The translations under genes were made by a program, and so were the position numbers. The notes beneath the pieces were generated by a model. The model ran no database searches. It saw only the letters and a program-made list of their open reading frames with translations, and was not told the origin of the DNA. Of a stretch of DNA of 64,000 bases, positions 26,784 to 40,460 are shown piece by piece (position 1 is the stretch's first letter; each line of letters opens with the position of its first letter). This stretch comes from CAVRXQ01 sp963849105 (GTDB lineage Bacteria > Actinomycetota > Acidimicrobiia > Acidimicrobiales > Bog-793), in contig CAWKGD010000003.1 of NCBI GenBank assembly GCA_963849105.1, positions 620,001 to 684,000 of the forward strand, written 5' to 3'.

Positions 26784-27139
26784 ACAAGCACGAAGTGCGA
26801 GTGCGGCGGATCTATGAGGGTTCGGAACGACAGGACGGTGTCCGTGTACTGGTCGACCGAGTCTGGCCACGGGGCGTAACTAAGGAGAGAGCCGATCTCG
26901 ACGAGTGGTGCAAGCAAGTCGCGCCGTCAACATCGCTTCGCAAGTGGTATGGCCACGACCCGACGCGTTTCGAGGAGTTCCGCCGCCGCTACTGGGTGGA
27001 GCTCAGGACGCCGGAACGCGCCGAAGCGCTCAAACACCTACAAGACGTGGCGATTCAGCGTTCGTTGACGCCGCTCACAGCGACCAAAGAACCCGAAATC
27101 AGTGAGGCGGCCGTGCTGGCTGATCTCATTCGAGACTGA
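26780..27139 (+). CDS. DUF488 family protein
   Basis: 119-aa cytosolic protein of the DUF488 (YeaO-like) family, with the typical RIYEGSERQDGVRVLVDRVWPRG, LDEWCKQVAPSTSLRKWYGH and FRRRYWVEL segments. Function is not established; the family is often found with stress or detoxification genes. GTG 26780 has AGGAGG at 26768-26773. It is coupled to the small ESFPASDPPSW protein upstream by a 4-bp overlap. Confidence 0.9.
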   Translation: MNKHEVRVRRIYEGSERQDGVRVLVDRVWPRGVTKERADLDEWCKQVAPSTSLRKWYGHDPTRFEEFRRRYWVELRTPERAEALKHLQDVAIQRSLTPLTATKEPEISEAAVLADLIRD

Positions 27140-27209
27140 CCGCGTCGCGATTGGAGCGCTGCACCTTGAACGTGAAAGCTAAGACATCTACGCCGCTCTG
27201 GAGGTCGAC

Positions 27210-27410
27210 GTGCCGAAGCAGTCCGAAGACGATGATGACAATCCGAAAGGCGAGCTTGGTCTTGCACACCGGGAAGAGACGGACACAGGCGGAGATCCTG
27301 CCTGCTGGGCACATCTCGTGTGTTCGGTGTGCGGTGCAGTGACGAGCGAAGGACATATTCCAGGGTGTGAGCTGACCTTGCTCGGACGAGACGAGCACCC
27401 GAGCTCTTGA
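27210..27410 (+). CDS. Small Cys/His-rich protein, probable zinc knuckle
   Basis: 66-aa protein. The acidic N-terminal half (QSEDDDDNPKGELG) is followed by GDPACWAHLVCSVCGAVTSE and GHIPGC. Three to four cysteines and two histidines are spaced to bind one zinc. GTG 27210 has GGAGG five bases upstream (27200-27204), which supports translation. Function is unknown. It could be co-transcribed with the DUF488 gene, 70 bp upstream. Confidence 0.65.
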   Translation: MPKQSEDDDDNPKGELGLAHREETDTGGDPACWAHLVCSVCGAVTSEGHIPGCELTLLGRDEHPSS

Positions 27411-27734
27411 TTTGCATTGGATTGAGATCACTTCGATTCGGTCGATTCACGCCTCCTCGGTCTCGCGACGGAGCCGTGGACACGAATTGGACAGAACGCC
27501 TTCGTACTCACTGGTCTGCACGGATTTGGCGGACGGTTTGGAGCCCGAAACGCGGTCTGTCGGACTCGATGGACGTTTCAAGCCCACTTGAAGGGTTGGA
27601 TCCGCAAGGGCGTTGGGGGTTTCAAGCCACCCCTCTGACCTCACAAAAGGTCCAGCGCAACGGCTATATTCGCTTGATCATGCCGGTAAGCGCTTCGTTA
27701 TGATTTGTTCTGACCGAGCCTGAGGACGATCACC
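27411..27734. other. Intergenic region with a direct repeat and a possible promoter
   Basis: No gene seen. It contains two copies of gtttcaagcc (27575-27584 and 27619-27628), 44 bp apart, the first followed by an inverted half-site (acttgaag). A possible promoter for the CBS gene is TTGATC (27674-27679) with TATGAT (27699-27704), although the 19-bp spacer is long. Confidence 0.35.
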
Positions 27735-28166
27735 TTGCAAATTTCGAAATTGCTCAGCAATAAGGGCGTGTTTGTCGCGACGATCGCCGCCGATGCAACC
27801 GTTGGCGAACTTGTCAGTGAACTAACCCGACGGAAAATCGGTGCGGTCGTTGTATCTGGGGACGGGAAGGCAGTAGAGGGAATCGCTTCAGAGCGAGACG
27901 TCGTGCGTGCTTTGAACGAGTTCGGTGCTGCGATTCTCGAGGAGCCGGTGCGAGCGATCATGACCAGCGATGTCCACGCAAGTTCGCCCGAGGACACTGT
28001 CGATTCGCTAATGGCAATAATGACAAACCATCGCATCCGACATGTGCCCGTGCTCGACCACGATGTCCTCGTCGGAATCGTCAGCATCGGGGACGTCGTT
28101 AAGACTCGGATGGAGGAATTGGAAAAGGACCGCGACGCGCTCGTTAACTACATCGAGGCGCGATAG
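27735..28166 (+). CDS. CBS-domain pair protein
   Basis: Stand-alone Bateman module of 143 aa with two CBS motifs. The first begins about residue 18 and has VGELVSELTRRKIGAVVVSGDG and VEGIASERDVVRAL. The second (DSLMAIMTNHRIRHVPVLDH then GIVSIGDVVKTRMEELE) ends in a charged helix. It probably binds adenine nucleotides and regulates a partner. The TTG start at 27735 (TTGCAAATTTCG) has no strong ribosome-binding site. Confidence 0.9.
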   Translation: MQISKLLSNKGVFVATIAADATVGELVSELTRRKIGAVVVSGDGKAVEGIASERDVVRALNEFGAAILEEPVRAIMTSDVHASSPEDTVDSLMAIMTNHRIRHVPVLDHDVLVGIVSIGDVVKTRMEELEKDRDALVNYIEAR

Positions 28167-28554
28167 CCGACGGGGATCGACCGGGCCGGAAGGGAACGAT
28201 TCCGGTTCCTGAAGAAACCGGCCAAGAACATCCAACGCCTTGATGAGTTCCTCGTCGTCCTCATGGATCGGATCTGAAGTGGTCGCGTGCGTCGAAGGAC
28301 TCACGCCGCGTATGACAACGCGTGCCGACGAGTCACATCGACCCCACCTTTTTGACACCGGCAGCCACCAGTCGGGGAGCGGACTGCGAGCCTCCGAGCC
28401 CCGCGCGCTATGCGGCCTTCACGGCCAATGTCAGCAGCTTCGCCAAGAAGCACGAGGAACTCCGACTCCGACGTTCGCGTCGCGGGCGGCAAGAAGCGTG
28501 CTGTGAGCGGGACGCAAACCCCACTCGAGCTTGACTCGGCGCGGGGCTCGGCGG
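28167..28554. other. Stretch with no recognisable gene
   Basis: About 390 bases between the CBS gene and the frameshifted membrane gene. Open frames exist on both strands but give no recognisable protein and no ribosome-binding site. It lies in the decayed 25.6-31.3 kb patch and may be degraded coding sequence. Confidence 0.4.
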
Positions 28555-29402
28555 GTGCCGGAGATCACCGTCTATTTCTGGGTGATCAAGGCGCTCTCGA
28601 CAGCGATGGGCGAGGCCACGTCAGATTTCTCGGTGCACCGGCTGAACCCGAAGCTTGCGGTCGTTCTCGGCTTCGTCGGCTTCGTGCTCGCCCTGTGGTT
28701 GCAATTCTCCATGCGTCGCTATCTGGCTTGGACGTACTGGCTGGCGGTCGTGATGGTCGGGGTATTCGGCACGATGGCTGCCGACGTCCTCCATGTTGGT
28801 TTCGGTGTCCCGTACGCAGTCTCGACCGCTCTCTACGTGGCGGTGCTGTTCTCGGTATTCGTCACCTGGCAGAGGACGGAGAAGACGCTGTCGATCCACA
28901 GCATCGACACCGCGCGCCGCGAGGCCTTCTACTGGGCGGCGGTTGTCGCAACTTTCGCGATGGGCACCGCGTCGGCGATCTGACCGCCACCACGTTCCAC
29001 CTCGGGTATCTCGACTCCGGGCTTCTTTTCGCCGTGGTGATCGCCATTCCCGCGGTCGGCTACTGGTGGTTCCACTGGAACCCGATCCTCTCGTTCTGGT
29101 TCGCGTACGTCGCCACGCGGCCATTCGGCGCGTCCTTCGCCGACTGGATGGGCAAGCCGCAGAGTGTCGGCGGCCTTGGATGGGGCGACGGGACGGTCGC
29201 GGTCGGGCTGACGATCGTGATCCTCTGCCTCGTCGTCTACCTCGGCATCACGCGCCGGGACGTGCAGCAGCCACGACGTGCGCCTCGTCACCGCGTAGAC
29301 GCGCGTGGTGCGCGGATGGCCGAGAAGTCCTCCGAAGACCTGTCGCGGGACATCCGAGACACCGCGATCAGCACTGCGGATGGCGGTCCCGCGACAGGTT
29401 GA
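28555..29402 (+). pseudogene. COG4705-type membrane-anchored protein, split by one frameshift
   Basis: From GTG 28555 (PEITVYFWVIKALSTAMGEA) a multi-helix membrane protein reads well to WAAVVATFAMGTASAI and a TGA at 28981. In the next frame it continues without a gap as GDLTATTFHLGYLDSGLLFA, then WFHWNPILSFWFAYVATRPF and ASFADWMGKP, to a stop at 29402. One extra base at about 28971-28976 (tcggcg to tcgggcg) would restore a protein of about 280 aa of the uncharacterised COG4705 family. It is either a recent inactivation or a sequencing error. Confidence 0.8.
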
Positions 29403-29723
29403 TCGAGAAATCGCGGCTCAGAGCGGTGTCCGTCACAGCTGGGGGGCCCGTCTGCACCCAGGGAAGATAAACGCGACTAAACCAATCATATTTCTGGACT
29501 ATGAGAAAGTCCAGTCGAAATCCTCGTCAATGCCCGTTTCATTTACGAGGGAGGTCTCGAGTTGTCGTGTCGCGGTCCTCGCTAAGGATTGCGCGTACAT
29601 AACCGCCGGCGAGATGCGGCGCGGATATGTCTTGATTGATGCGAGCGGTTTTCGATTCGCGGAGTCGTGCGAGAACGAGGAAGAGCGGCGCGTTCGGCTT
29701 GGGACGCAAGTTAGGTTGCTTGC
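29403..29723. other. Stretch with no recognisable gene
   Basis: About 320 bases, locally richer in A+T near 29460-29620. A frame with an ATG at 29530 (PVSFTREVSSCRVAVLAKDC) is open across it but shows no known motif and no ribosome-binding site, and it overlaps the DUF6629 gene. I do not call it a gene. Confidence 0.4.
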
Positions 29724-30386
29724 GTGTGTTTCTCGCCTGAGGCCGATCTCATCGGCGGATCCGTCATCAGCGGGATTGGGATTGATGCACTTAGGCACGT
29801 CGATCACCGCCCGAGTCACGTCGCGTTGGCTGGCCTGCCGATCCTTTTCGGCGTGCACCAGCTCGTCGAAGGCATCATCTGGCTAAGTCTTCAGGGCCAT
29901 CTGCCGGCTGGGCTCGGTCGAACGGCACTGTGGGTCTACCTCATCGTCGCGTTCGTGATCCTTCCGATTCTCGTGCCGCTCGCCGTCGCCGCGATCGAGC
30001 CGACGCGATGGCGAAGGCGCGTGGCTGCGGGGTTCTCCGCCGTCGGCATCGCCGTCGCCGCTGTGCTGCTCGCGGCGATGGTCCGTGGTCCAATGACCGT
30101 GCACCTGCGCCCATACCATCTCGCCTACGGAGTTCGGTTGACCGGTGGTCTCGCGGTCGTCATCTTGTACGTCGTCGCGACTTGTGGTGCGGCGCTCTTT
30201 TCAAGCGACAGGCGGATTGTAACTTTCGGCGTCGCGAACCTCGCGGCCGTCGCGACGATCGCGTTCTTGACGGTCGACGGTTTCGCTTCGGTGTGGTGCG
30301 CGTGGGCGGCGATCATTTCAGGAGCGATCGCGCTCCAAATGCGTCATCCTCGATTGCACCACGCCGCACCGCTCGCAACGACCTGA
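29724..30386 (+). CDS. DUF6629-type integral membrane protein
   Basis: 220-aa protein starting with the hallmark MCFSPEADLIGGSVISGIG and a GIDALRH segment, then about six helices (FGVHQLVEGIIWLSL; VYLIVAFVILPILVPLAVAAIEP; SAVGIAVAAVLLAAMV; GGLAVVILYVVATCGAALF; NLAAVATIAFLTVDGF; VWCAWAAIISGAIAL). The function is unknown; members occur in many actinobacteria and proteobacteria. GTG start at 29724. It appears intact although its neighbours are decayed. Confidence 0.85.
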   Translation: MCFSPEADLIGGSVISGIGIDALRHVDHRPSHVALAGLPILFGVHQLVEGIIWLSLQGHLPAGLGRTALWVYLIVAFVILPILVPLAVAAIEPTRWRRRVAAGFSAVGIAVAAVLLAAMVRGPMTVHLRPYHLAYGVRLTGGLAVVILYVVATCGAALFSSDRRIVTFGVANLAAVATIAFLTVDGFASVWCAWAAIISGAIALQMRHPRLHHAAPLATT

Positions 30387-30515
30387 CGATCGGGGTCATC
30401 GATCCCGGCGCCGCCCGACCCGTCCTGACGCTCCTCACCTGCCAAAGTTCGCTGGCGGTTGCTCCGCTTGCATTTGGCGGCAGTGATTGGAGAATTCGCC
30501 GCGAAGGGAGCACCG

Positions 30516-30593
30516 ATGGCGATGACAGTGGTCGACAATCTGGATGCGGTGCTCGCCTATGCGATCGGACTGATGTCGTTGAGCTTCGCCTGA
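30516..30593 (+). CDS. Possible small peptide
   Basis: 25-codon frame MAMTVVDNLDAVLAYAIGLM with SLSFA at the end. GGGAG (30506-30510) lies five bases before its ATG, which is well placed. The peptide is hydrophobic in its second half. I know no homologue; it could be a relic of a longer gene. Confidence 0.25.
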   Translation: MAMTVVDNLDAVLAYAIGLMSLSFA

Positions 30594-30667
30594 CGAGCCG
30601 TACTATCGAGTAACGCTTCCGCGAAACTACGACCAGGCGAAAGTTGGGATTCGCTCGTCTTCGTAGC

Positions 30668-31247
30668 ATGGGTTCTGTGTCTGAAGTCGTCGACCGATCG
30701 CCCGAAGAACTGGCGGGCGGCGCGATTTCACTCGCGCGCTGATCGAGGAGGGGAGACCCGAGATCTCGTTCGGGCGGTGAACGAGAGCCTCGACCATCTG
30801 CGGCCGTGGATGCCGTGGGCCACGACACACTGCACCGAGAACGACCTAGACGAGTTCGTGCGTCGGAGCATCAACGAATGGCAACGCGGGACGAATTTCA
30901 ACTACTGGATCCGCGAGGAATCGACTGGCCAACTGGTCGGATCTGTCGGTCTCCATCTCCGACTGGGTCCCGAAGCGATCGAGATTGGTTACTGGGTGCA
31001 CGTCGACTGGACGGGTCGTGGCTACGCGGCGGCGGCGGCGCAAGCTCTCACGACTGCCGGCCTTGGGATGTCAGACATCGAACGGGTTGAGATCCACTGC
31101 GATGAGGCCAACCGAGCGAGCGCCGCCGTTCCCCGCCGCCTCGGCTACCGCCTCGACAGGATCGAGGACGACCAGATCGAAGCTCCGGGCGAGGTCGGAC
31201 GCAACATGGTGTGGATCATGAACGGCGAGTCGTGGAGTCGGCAGTAG
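30668..31247 (+). pseudogene. RimJ/RimL-type GNAT acetyltransferase with N-terminal frameshift
   Basis: The main frame (from GTG 30777, 156 aa) reads NESLDHLRPWMPWATTHCTE, then NYWIREESTGQLVGSVGLHL and the acetyl-CoA loop GRGYAAAAAQAL. This lacks the first strand and helix of a RimJ/L enzyme. They are found just upstream in another frame: ATG 30668 gives MGSVSEVVDRSPEELAGGAI and SLAR before a TGA at 30742, and the linking piece ETRDLVRAVNES is in the main frame. A frameshift near 30740 therefore separates the N-terminus. The short form might still be translated from GTG 30777. Confidence 0.65.
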
Positions 31248-31327
31248 TCCTTGAAGCAAACAGCTTCGACCCCATCCTGCCCAACCGTGCGAACGGCGCC
31301 CGGCGCGGAATCGGATAGACCGAGGTC

Positions 31328-31813
31328 ATGTCGAGGTCCACTCAACCAGGAGATCCGTCGTCCGACGCGGGTCGCATCGTCGTCGGCATTGACGGCTCTC
31401 CTTCTTCGAAGGAGGCGCTCGCCTGGGCCGCTACACAGGCCCGGCTTACAGGATCGCGACTTGTCGTCATTGCGACGTGGCACGTCCCGATGACTTTCGG
31501 CTGGTCACCTCCCTTGCCCGAAGGTTTCGACCCAGCGACAGACATGACGGTGGCGCTCGCACGGGCTGTCGCCGAGGTACTCGGGCCAGATCCCGGGATC
31601 GAAGTCAGCTCCGAGATCATCGAAGGTCATCCCCAGGTCGTGCTGACCGAGCAATCGAGGAACGCCTCGCTCATCGTCGTCGGCTGCCGCGGTCACGGAG
31701 AGTTCGCCGGGATGCTTCTCGGGTCCGTCAGCGAGTTCCTCACCACCCATGCACATTGCCCGGTCGTGGTCATCCGAGAGCGCGAGGATGGGGATACGTC
31801 CACGACGCTCTAG
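31328..31813 (+). CDS. Universal stress protein, UspA family
   Basis: 161-aa single-domain Usp protein with RIVVGIDGSPSSKEALAWAA at 16-35 and the ATP-binding GCRGHGEFAGMLLGS plus HCPVVVIR at the end. Very close paralogue of the gene at 7138-7647. ATG 31328 is preceded by a weak GAGG. It stands alone, after the frameshifted acetyltransferase and convergent to a secreted-protein gene. Confidence 0.94.
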   Translation: MSRSTQPGDPSSDAGRIVVGIDGSPSSKEALAWAATQARLTGSRLVVIATWHVPMTFGWSPPLPEGFDPATDMTVALARAVAEVLGPDPGIEVSSEIIEGHPQVVLTEQSRNASLIVVGCRGHGEFAGMLLGSVSEFLTTHAHCPVVVIREREDGDTSTTL

Positions 31814-31851
31814 GCGATTGACTCAACGGCTGACCCCGAGGACGGCGCCCC

Positions 31852-32337
31852 TCAAGAAGTGATGACGACGGTGATTGCCCTCAAAGCGCGAGTCGATGTG
31901 CAGTTCACGTATCCAAGCACCGACACGCGATAGCGGCCGATCTTCGAGTACCGATGGGTGAATCGCCACGTAGCATGGGCCGGCCTGCCAGGTGGCACGA
32001 GGCAGTACTGCGGGACGGCGATCGTTCGGCTCGTTCCGTCGCCGAATTTCAGTTCGTAGCCGAATGCACCGACAGCGTGTGAGTCGCTCATCGTCAGGGT
32101 GAACGTGACCGGCGCCTTTACGATCGCGCGGGCCGGTCGGATCATCAGCACGACTTCCAATTGTGAGGCAGTGAGGTCGCGAGCTGACGTCTTGTGGACC
32201 GCAGAGATTATGACTATTCGGGTCGGCGACGTTGTCGCGACACCGGCTGAAAGTGAAGTTGACGCGATCGACATCGCCGAGCAGACGATCGATGCGGCCA
32301 CGAGGGCATCGACGAATCGACGGATCCGTCTAGGCAT
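31852..32337 (-). CDS. Secreted PKD-like protein
   Basis: 161-aa exported protein. Signal peptide from ATG 32337 (MPRRIRRFVDALVAASIVCS then SLSAGVA). The mature part holds a single PKD-like beta-sandwich, with the key loop YELKFGDGTSRTIAV and the closing strands RFTHRYSKIGRYRVSV. Two cysteines (QYCLVPP; YVNCTS) may pair. Function is unknown; probably cell-surface or extracellular. Confidence 0.75.
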   Translation of the reverse strand: MPRRIRRFVDALVAASIVCSAMSIASTSLSAGVATTSPTRIVIISAVHKTSARDLTASQLEVVLMIRPARAIVKAPVTFTLTMSDSHAVGAFGYELKFGDGTSRTIAVPQYCLVPPGRPAHATWRFTHRYSKIGRYRVSVLGYVNCTSTRALRAITVVITS

Positions 32338-32447
32338 GGACAGATGATCGCGCCAGGATCACTAGTGGCGCGGTCGAGCGGGCTACCTCACCTTCATGAC
32401 CTCGAAGAGTTCGAGTTGGGGAACGCGCGGCGGGTCTTGGTCGAGGA

Positions 32448-33924
32448 TCAACTGAGCGCCATCGTGCCCGGTCGCAGCGGGGCGTGAAGTCGGGTGGATC
32501 CCATTAAGTAGTGATCGACCGCCGCTGCAGCGGACCGCCCTTCAGCGATCGCCCAGACGATAAGGCTTTGGCCTCTCGCCATGTCCCCGCAGGCGAACAC
32601 GCCGTCACGGCTCGTCATGAAGTTTGGACCCACGGCGACGTTTTGTCTGCTGTCGAGCGCGAGATCGAGATCTCCGACGATGCCGTTCATCTCTGGACCG
32701 AGGAATCCAAGCGCGAGCAAAACGAGTTCGGCGCCGATCTCGACGCGCGAATCTGGAATTGGCTCGAAGCGCCCGGCAGAGGGCCGAACCCGCTCGATCG
32801 AGATCGCTCGGACCGATCCTTCGCCGTTGTCGACGAAGGACGAAGTGGCCATCGAGTACAGACGGTCGCCTCCTTCTTCGTGCGCGGCCGAGCTTCGCAG
32901 GATTCGCGGCCAGGTGGGCCAGGGGTTGTCGTCAGCACGCGCACGCGGCGGTTCGGGGAGGATCTCGAGTTGCGACACCGACGCCGCGCCTTGGCGGTGC
33001 ACTGTGCCGAGGCAGTCGGCACCGGTGTCGCCTCCGCCGAGGATGACGACCCGTTTTCCGGCGGCGTCGATCGGAGCGCGTGCGAGTACCCCCTCGCAGA
33101 CAAGATTGGCGCCCTTCAGGAATTCCATGGCGAAATGGATACCCGCAAGCTCTCGACCTGGGATGTCGAGATCCCTTGGTCGTGATGCGCCGATCGCAAG
33201 GACAACGGCATCGTGGTCGGCGACCACCTGTACGGCTGAGATGATCCGATCGTGCGCGGACGTCCACCAGTCACGCGGCGTCGTCGCGCCGATCGCAACT
33301 TTGGTCTCGAATCGAGTGCCCTCGGCAAACATTTGCGACACGCGCCGGTCGATCACCTGCTTTTCGAGCTTGAACTCCGGGACGCCGTAGCGGATGAGGC
33401 CACCGATGCGCTCGCTACGCTCGAAGACCGTCACAGCATGACCAGCGCGGGTGAGTTGTTGGGCAGCGGCGAGCCCGGCAGGACCGGATCCGACGACGGC
33501 GACTCGTCGTCCAGTTGAAGGCGCGACCGACGCCGGTTGCAAATCGCCGGCCGCGAACTCCGCGATCTCCAGCTCAACTTGTTTGATCGAGACCGGCTCC
33601 TCGACGAGACCGAGCACGCACGATCCCTCACATGGCGCTGGGCACAATCTCCCGGTGAACTCGGGAAAGTTGTTCGTTGCATGGAGGCGCTCCGCCGCGA
33701 GATGCCACTCGCCCGAGGACACGAGGTCGTTCCATTCGGGGATCAGGTTGCCGAGCGGACAGCCCTCATGACAGAACGGAATTCCACAACTCATGCATCG
33801 TGCGGCTTGCCGACGGAGGGCGTCAGCCGGAAATGGAAGATAAACCTCGTGCCAGTCGCGGATCCGCTCTGGGACCGGACGTCGCTGCGGGTTCTCGCGG
33901 TTGAACTTGAGAAAGCCGCGCGGA

Positions 33925-33932
<8 letters not shown>
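32448..33932 (-). CDS. gltD: Glutamate synthase (NADPH) small subunit
   Basis: Beta subunit of NADPH-dependent GOGAT, 494 aa; passes electrons from NADPH through FAD to the large subunit. N-terminal iron-sulfur cysteines are in RCMSCGIPFCHEGCPLGN and CPAPCEGSCVLG, the FAD-binding VVGSGPAGLAAAQQL is at about 150, and the NADPH-binding VILGGGDTGADC at about 290-300. A last GDMARGQSLIVWAI closes the FAD site. ATG 33932 overlaps the end of gltB by 8 bp, so the two are coupled. Confidence 0.97.
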
Positions 33933-38478
<4,546 letters not shown>

Positions 38479-38703
38479 GCTGGTCTCGTGTGTTCGACGC
38501 GGTCGCCGGTGCGCACTGTGCCCACTTCAGCGCGGAGACATCGGGGCCCCGGTTAAGAGAATCTACACGACGCGGATCCGCGAGGAGTACGGCGAACTCG
38601 TGCGCGTCTCAGTATTTAAATCTCGTTACATCTCGCGACGGGATGCGAAAAGCTGCACCCGAGTCGCGACACCGCGCGTCTCGGGGGCAATGCTGTCGAA
38701 GCG

Positions 38704-40338
38704 TCAACCGGTTTCCGGCGGGATCGGGGGCGAGAGACTTTGTTCGATCGTCCCGTTGTGACCGTGGACCGACGCCGCGAGCGTGAGCCCGGTGCGGATG
38801 CCGATCATCTCCTCGGGGAACGCCTCTTCGTCGTGGATCGCGTAGTCGCCGACTTCGAGCACCTCATTCTTGTAACGAGCTCCGCGGAGGGCGAACCCGA
38901 TCACCTTCAACAAGATGAACGTTGCGAGCGCCGACCAGAAAGCGACAAAGAGCGCCGCGCGGAACTGTTCCCACAGTTGGTGCGCCGATCCGGTGTACAG
39001 CAACCCGCTCACCGAGAACGGAGTGCAGCTTTTGCTCGTCGAATTGAATGCGGCCGATGACGTATTGACAACTTGGCCGAACTTGTTGAGCGTGCCGCAG
39101 CCGTACTCGTACATCGTGGGGTCGCCGAAGACTCCGAGCAGCAGCCCTCCAGCCAGGCCGGCGATGCCGTGTGTGTAGATGACACCAAGCGCGTCGTCGA
39201 CCCTGCTGAAGGGACGGACTTTCGAGAGGTAGTTCCAGGCGAACCAGACCACGCCGGTGGCGATGACGCCGACAGCGATCGCGCCCCACCCGTCGACCCA
39301 ACCCGCACAGGGGGTGATCCCGACGAGACCGCAAATCATGCCGTTGATGCCGCCGAGAAAGGTCGGTTTCTTCGCCTTGCTCAGCCAGGCGTCGAGCGCC
39401 ATCCAGACCAGGACTCCGGTGCCCGTGGCGACGTTTGTGTTGACGACCGCCGCCGCCATGTCGGCCCCCGCGTAGTACGGGTCTCCGCCGTTGAACCCGT
39501 TCCAGCCGAGCCAGAGGATTCCAGCACCGACTGCCGCCATAACCAGGTTGTTCGGGAGGAAGTGCTGTCTATCTCGTGCGAGGCGCGGGCCAAGGACCCA
39601 TGCCGCGACGAAGCCGGAGACGCCCGCCGACATGTGGATGACGAAACCACCCGAGAAGTCGAGGGCGCCTTCCTGGGCGAAGTAGCCACCGCCCCACAGC
39701 AAGAAGGCGTTGATTCCGTAAACGAAAGTCGACCAGCCGAGGACGAGTAGACACCATGCACTGAACTTGATCCGGCCGAGGACGCTGCCGATGAACAGCA
39801 GCGGAGTGATCGCGGCGAACACGAACTGGAAGTAGGCGAGCGAGGTCGTCGGGAAGTGGAAGGGGATGACGGTATTGGCGGCCGACTTCGCTTGATTGAG
39901 CTCGCCGGCGCTGTTGACGATCTGGCCCGGTTTCCCAACGAGGTTCTCGAAGAAGTGTTTGACCCAGCCGACGTGGTAGAGCTGTGTCTGTACGCCGTTG
40001 CGGACGCCACCTCCGATCGAGGTGGCACCGAAACCCATCTTGTAGGTCCACAGCACCCATGCGATGAGCACGATTGAGAATCCGGCAAACATCATCGCCA
40101 GCGTGTTCACCGCCCACTTCCTCGGGACGATCGAGGCGTAGAGGACGGCGAGACCCGGAAGGCTCATCAGGCCCACGAAGGTCGCAGCCGTGATCTGCCA
40201 CGTGTTGTCGCCGGTATCGAGCCAACTCGGGTACGGGACCGGGACCGACCGATGGACGAGCACCGCGTGGATCAGCGGCAGCACGGCTGAATGACCTCGC
40301 TCTCTCAGTGTCGCGCGCCGCGGGCGCGGCGCGTTCAT
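38704..40338 (-). CDS. amt: Ammonium transporter, Amt/MEP/Rh family
   Basis: Integral membrane ammonium channel/transporter, 544 aa with eleven core helices. The twin pore histidines are visible in FSGGFVIHMSAGVSGF and in VIYTHGIAGLAGG, and the family signature region DFSGG-VIH and LGWNGFNGG is intact. The N-terminus is longer than in E. coli AmtB and there is an inserted loop with two cysteines (YEYGCGTLNKF; SKSCTPFS). Neighbours gltBD and a P-II gene fit nitrogen assimilation. A direct repeat at 40430-40446 upstream resembles a GlnR-type site. Confidence 0.96.
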   Translation of the reverse strand: MNAPRPRRATLRERGHSAVLPLIHAVLVHRSVPVPYPSWLDTGDNTWQITAATFVGLMSLPGLAVLYASIVPRKWAVNTLAMMFAGFSIVLIAWVLWTYKMGFGATSIGGGVRNGVQTQLYHVGWVKHFFENLVGKPGQIVNSAGELNQAKSAANTVIPFHFPTTSLAYFQFVFAAITPLLFIGSVLGRIKFSAWCLLVLGWSTFVYGINAFLLWGGGYFAQEGALDFSGGFVIHMSAGVSGFVAAWVLGPRLARDRQHFLPNNLVMAAVGAGILWLGWNGFNGGDPYYAGADMAAAVVNTNVATGTGVLVWMALDAWLSKAKKPTFLGGINGMICGLVGITPCAGWVDGWGAIAVGVIATGVVWFAWNYLSKVRPFSRVDDALGVIYTHGIAGLAGGLLLGVFGDPTMYEYGCGTLNKFGQVVNTSSAAFNSTSKSCTPFSVSGLLYTGSAHQLWEQFRAALFVAFWSALATFILLKVIGFALRGARYKNEVLEVGDYAIHDEEAFPEEMIGIRTGLTLAASVHGHNGTIEQSLSPPIPPETG

Positions 40339-40429
40339 AAATGCAACCCCTCCGGCGCGCGGACGGCAAGACGTCGCCCTTGCGCGCCCCTACGATGACG
40401 GCTCCGAGTTTCTGCTTCGTCACACCCGT

Positions 40430-40446
40430 GTTATCGGTTCGTTAAC
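40430..40446. promoter_or_regulatory. Possible nitrogen-regulator (GlnR-like) site upstream of amt
   Basis: gttatc-ggttc-gttaac, two half-sites with an 11-bp period, about 90-110 bp upstream of the amt start. The spacing matches actinobacterial GlnR boxes (GTnAC-n6-GnAAC) but several consensus bases differ. No GlnR gene is in the window. Confidence 0.3.
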
Positions 40447-40460
40447 GGAATGAATGAGCG

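Noticed and set aside
28008..28358. Minus-strand frame opposite the end of the CBS gene
   Set aside because: Contains an attractive stretch (EDDEELIKALDVLGRFLQE), but half of it is antisense to the CBS domain and no start signal is seen.
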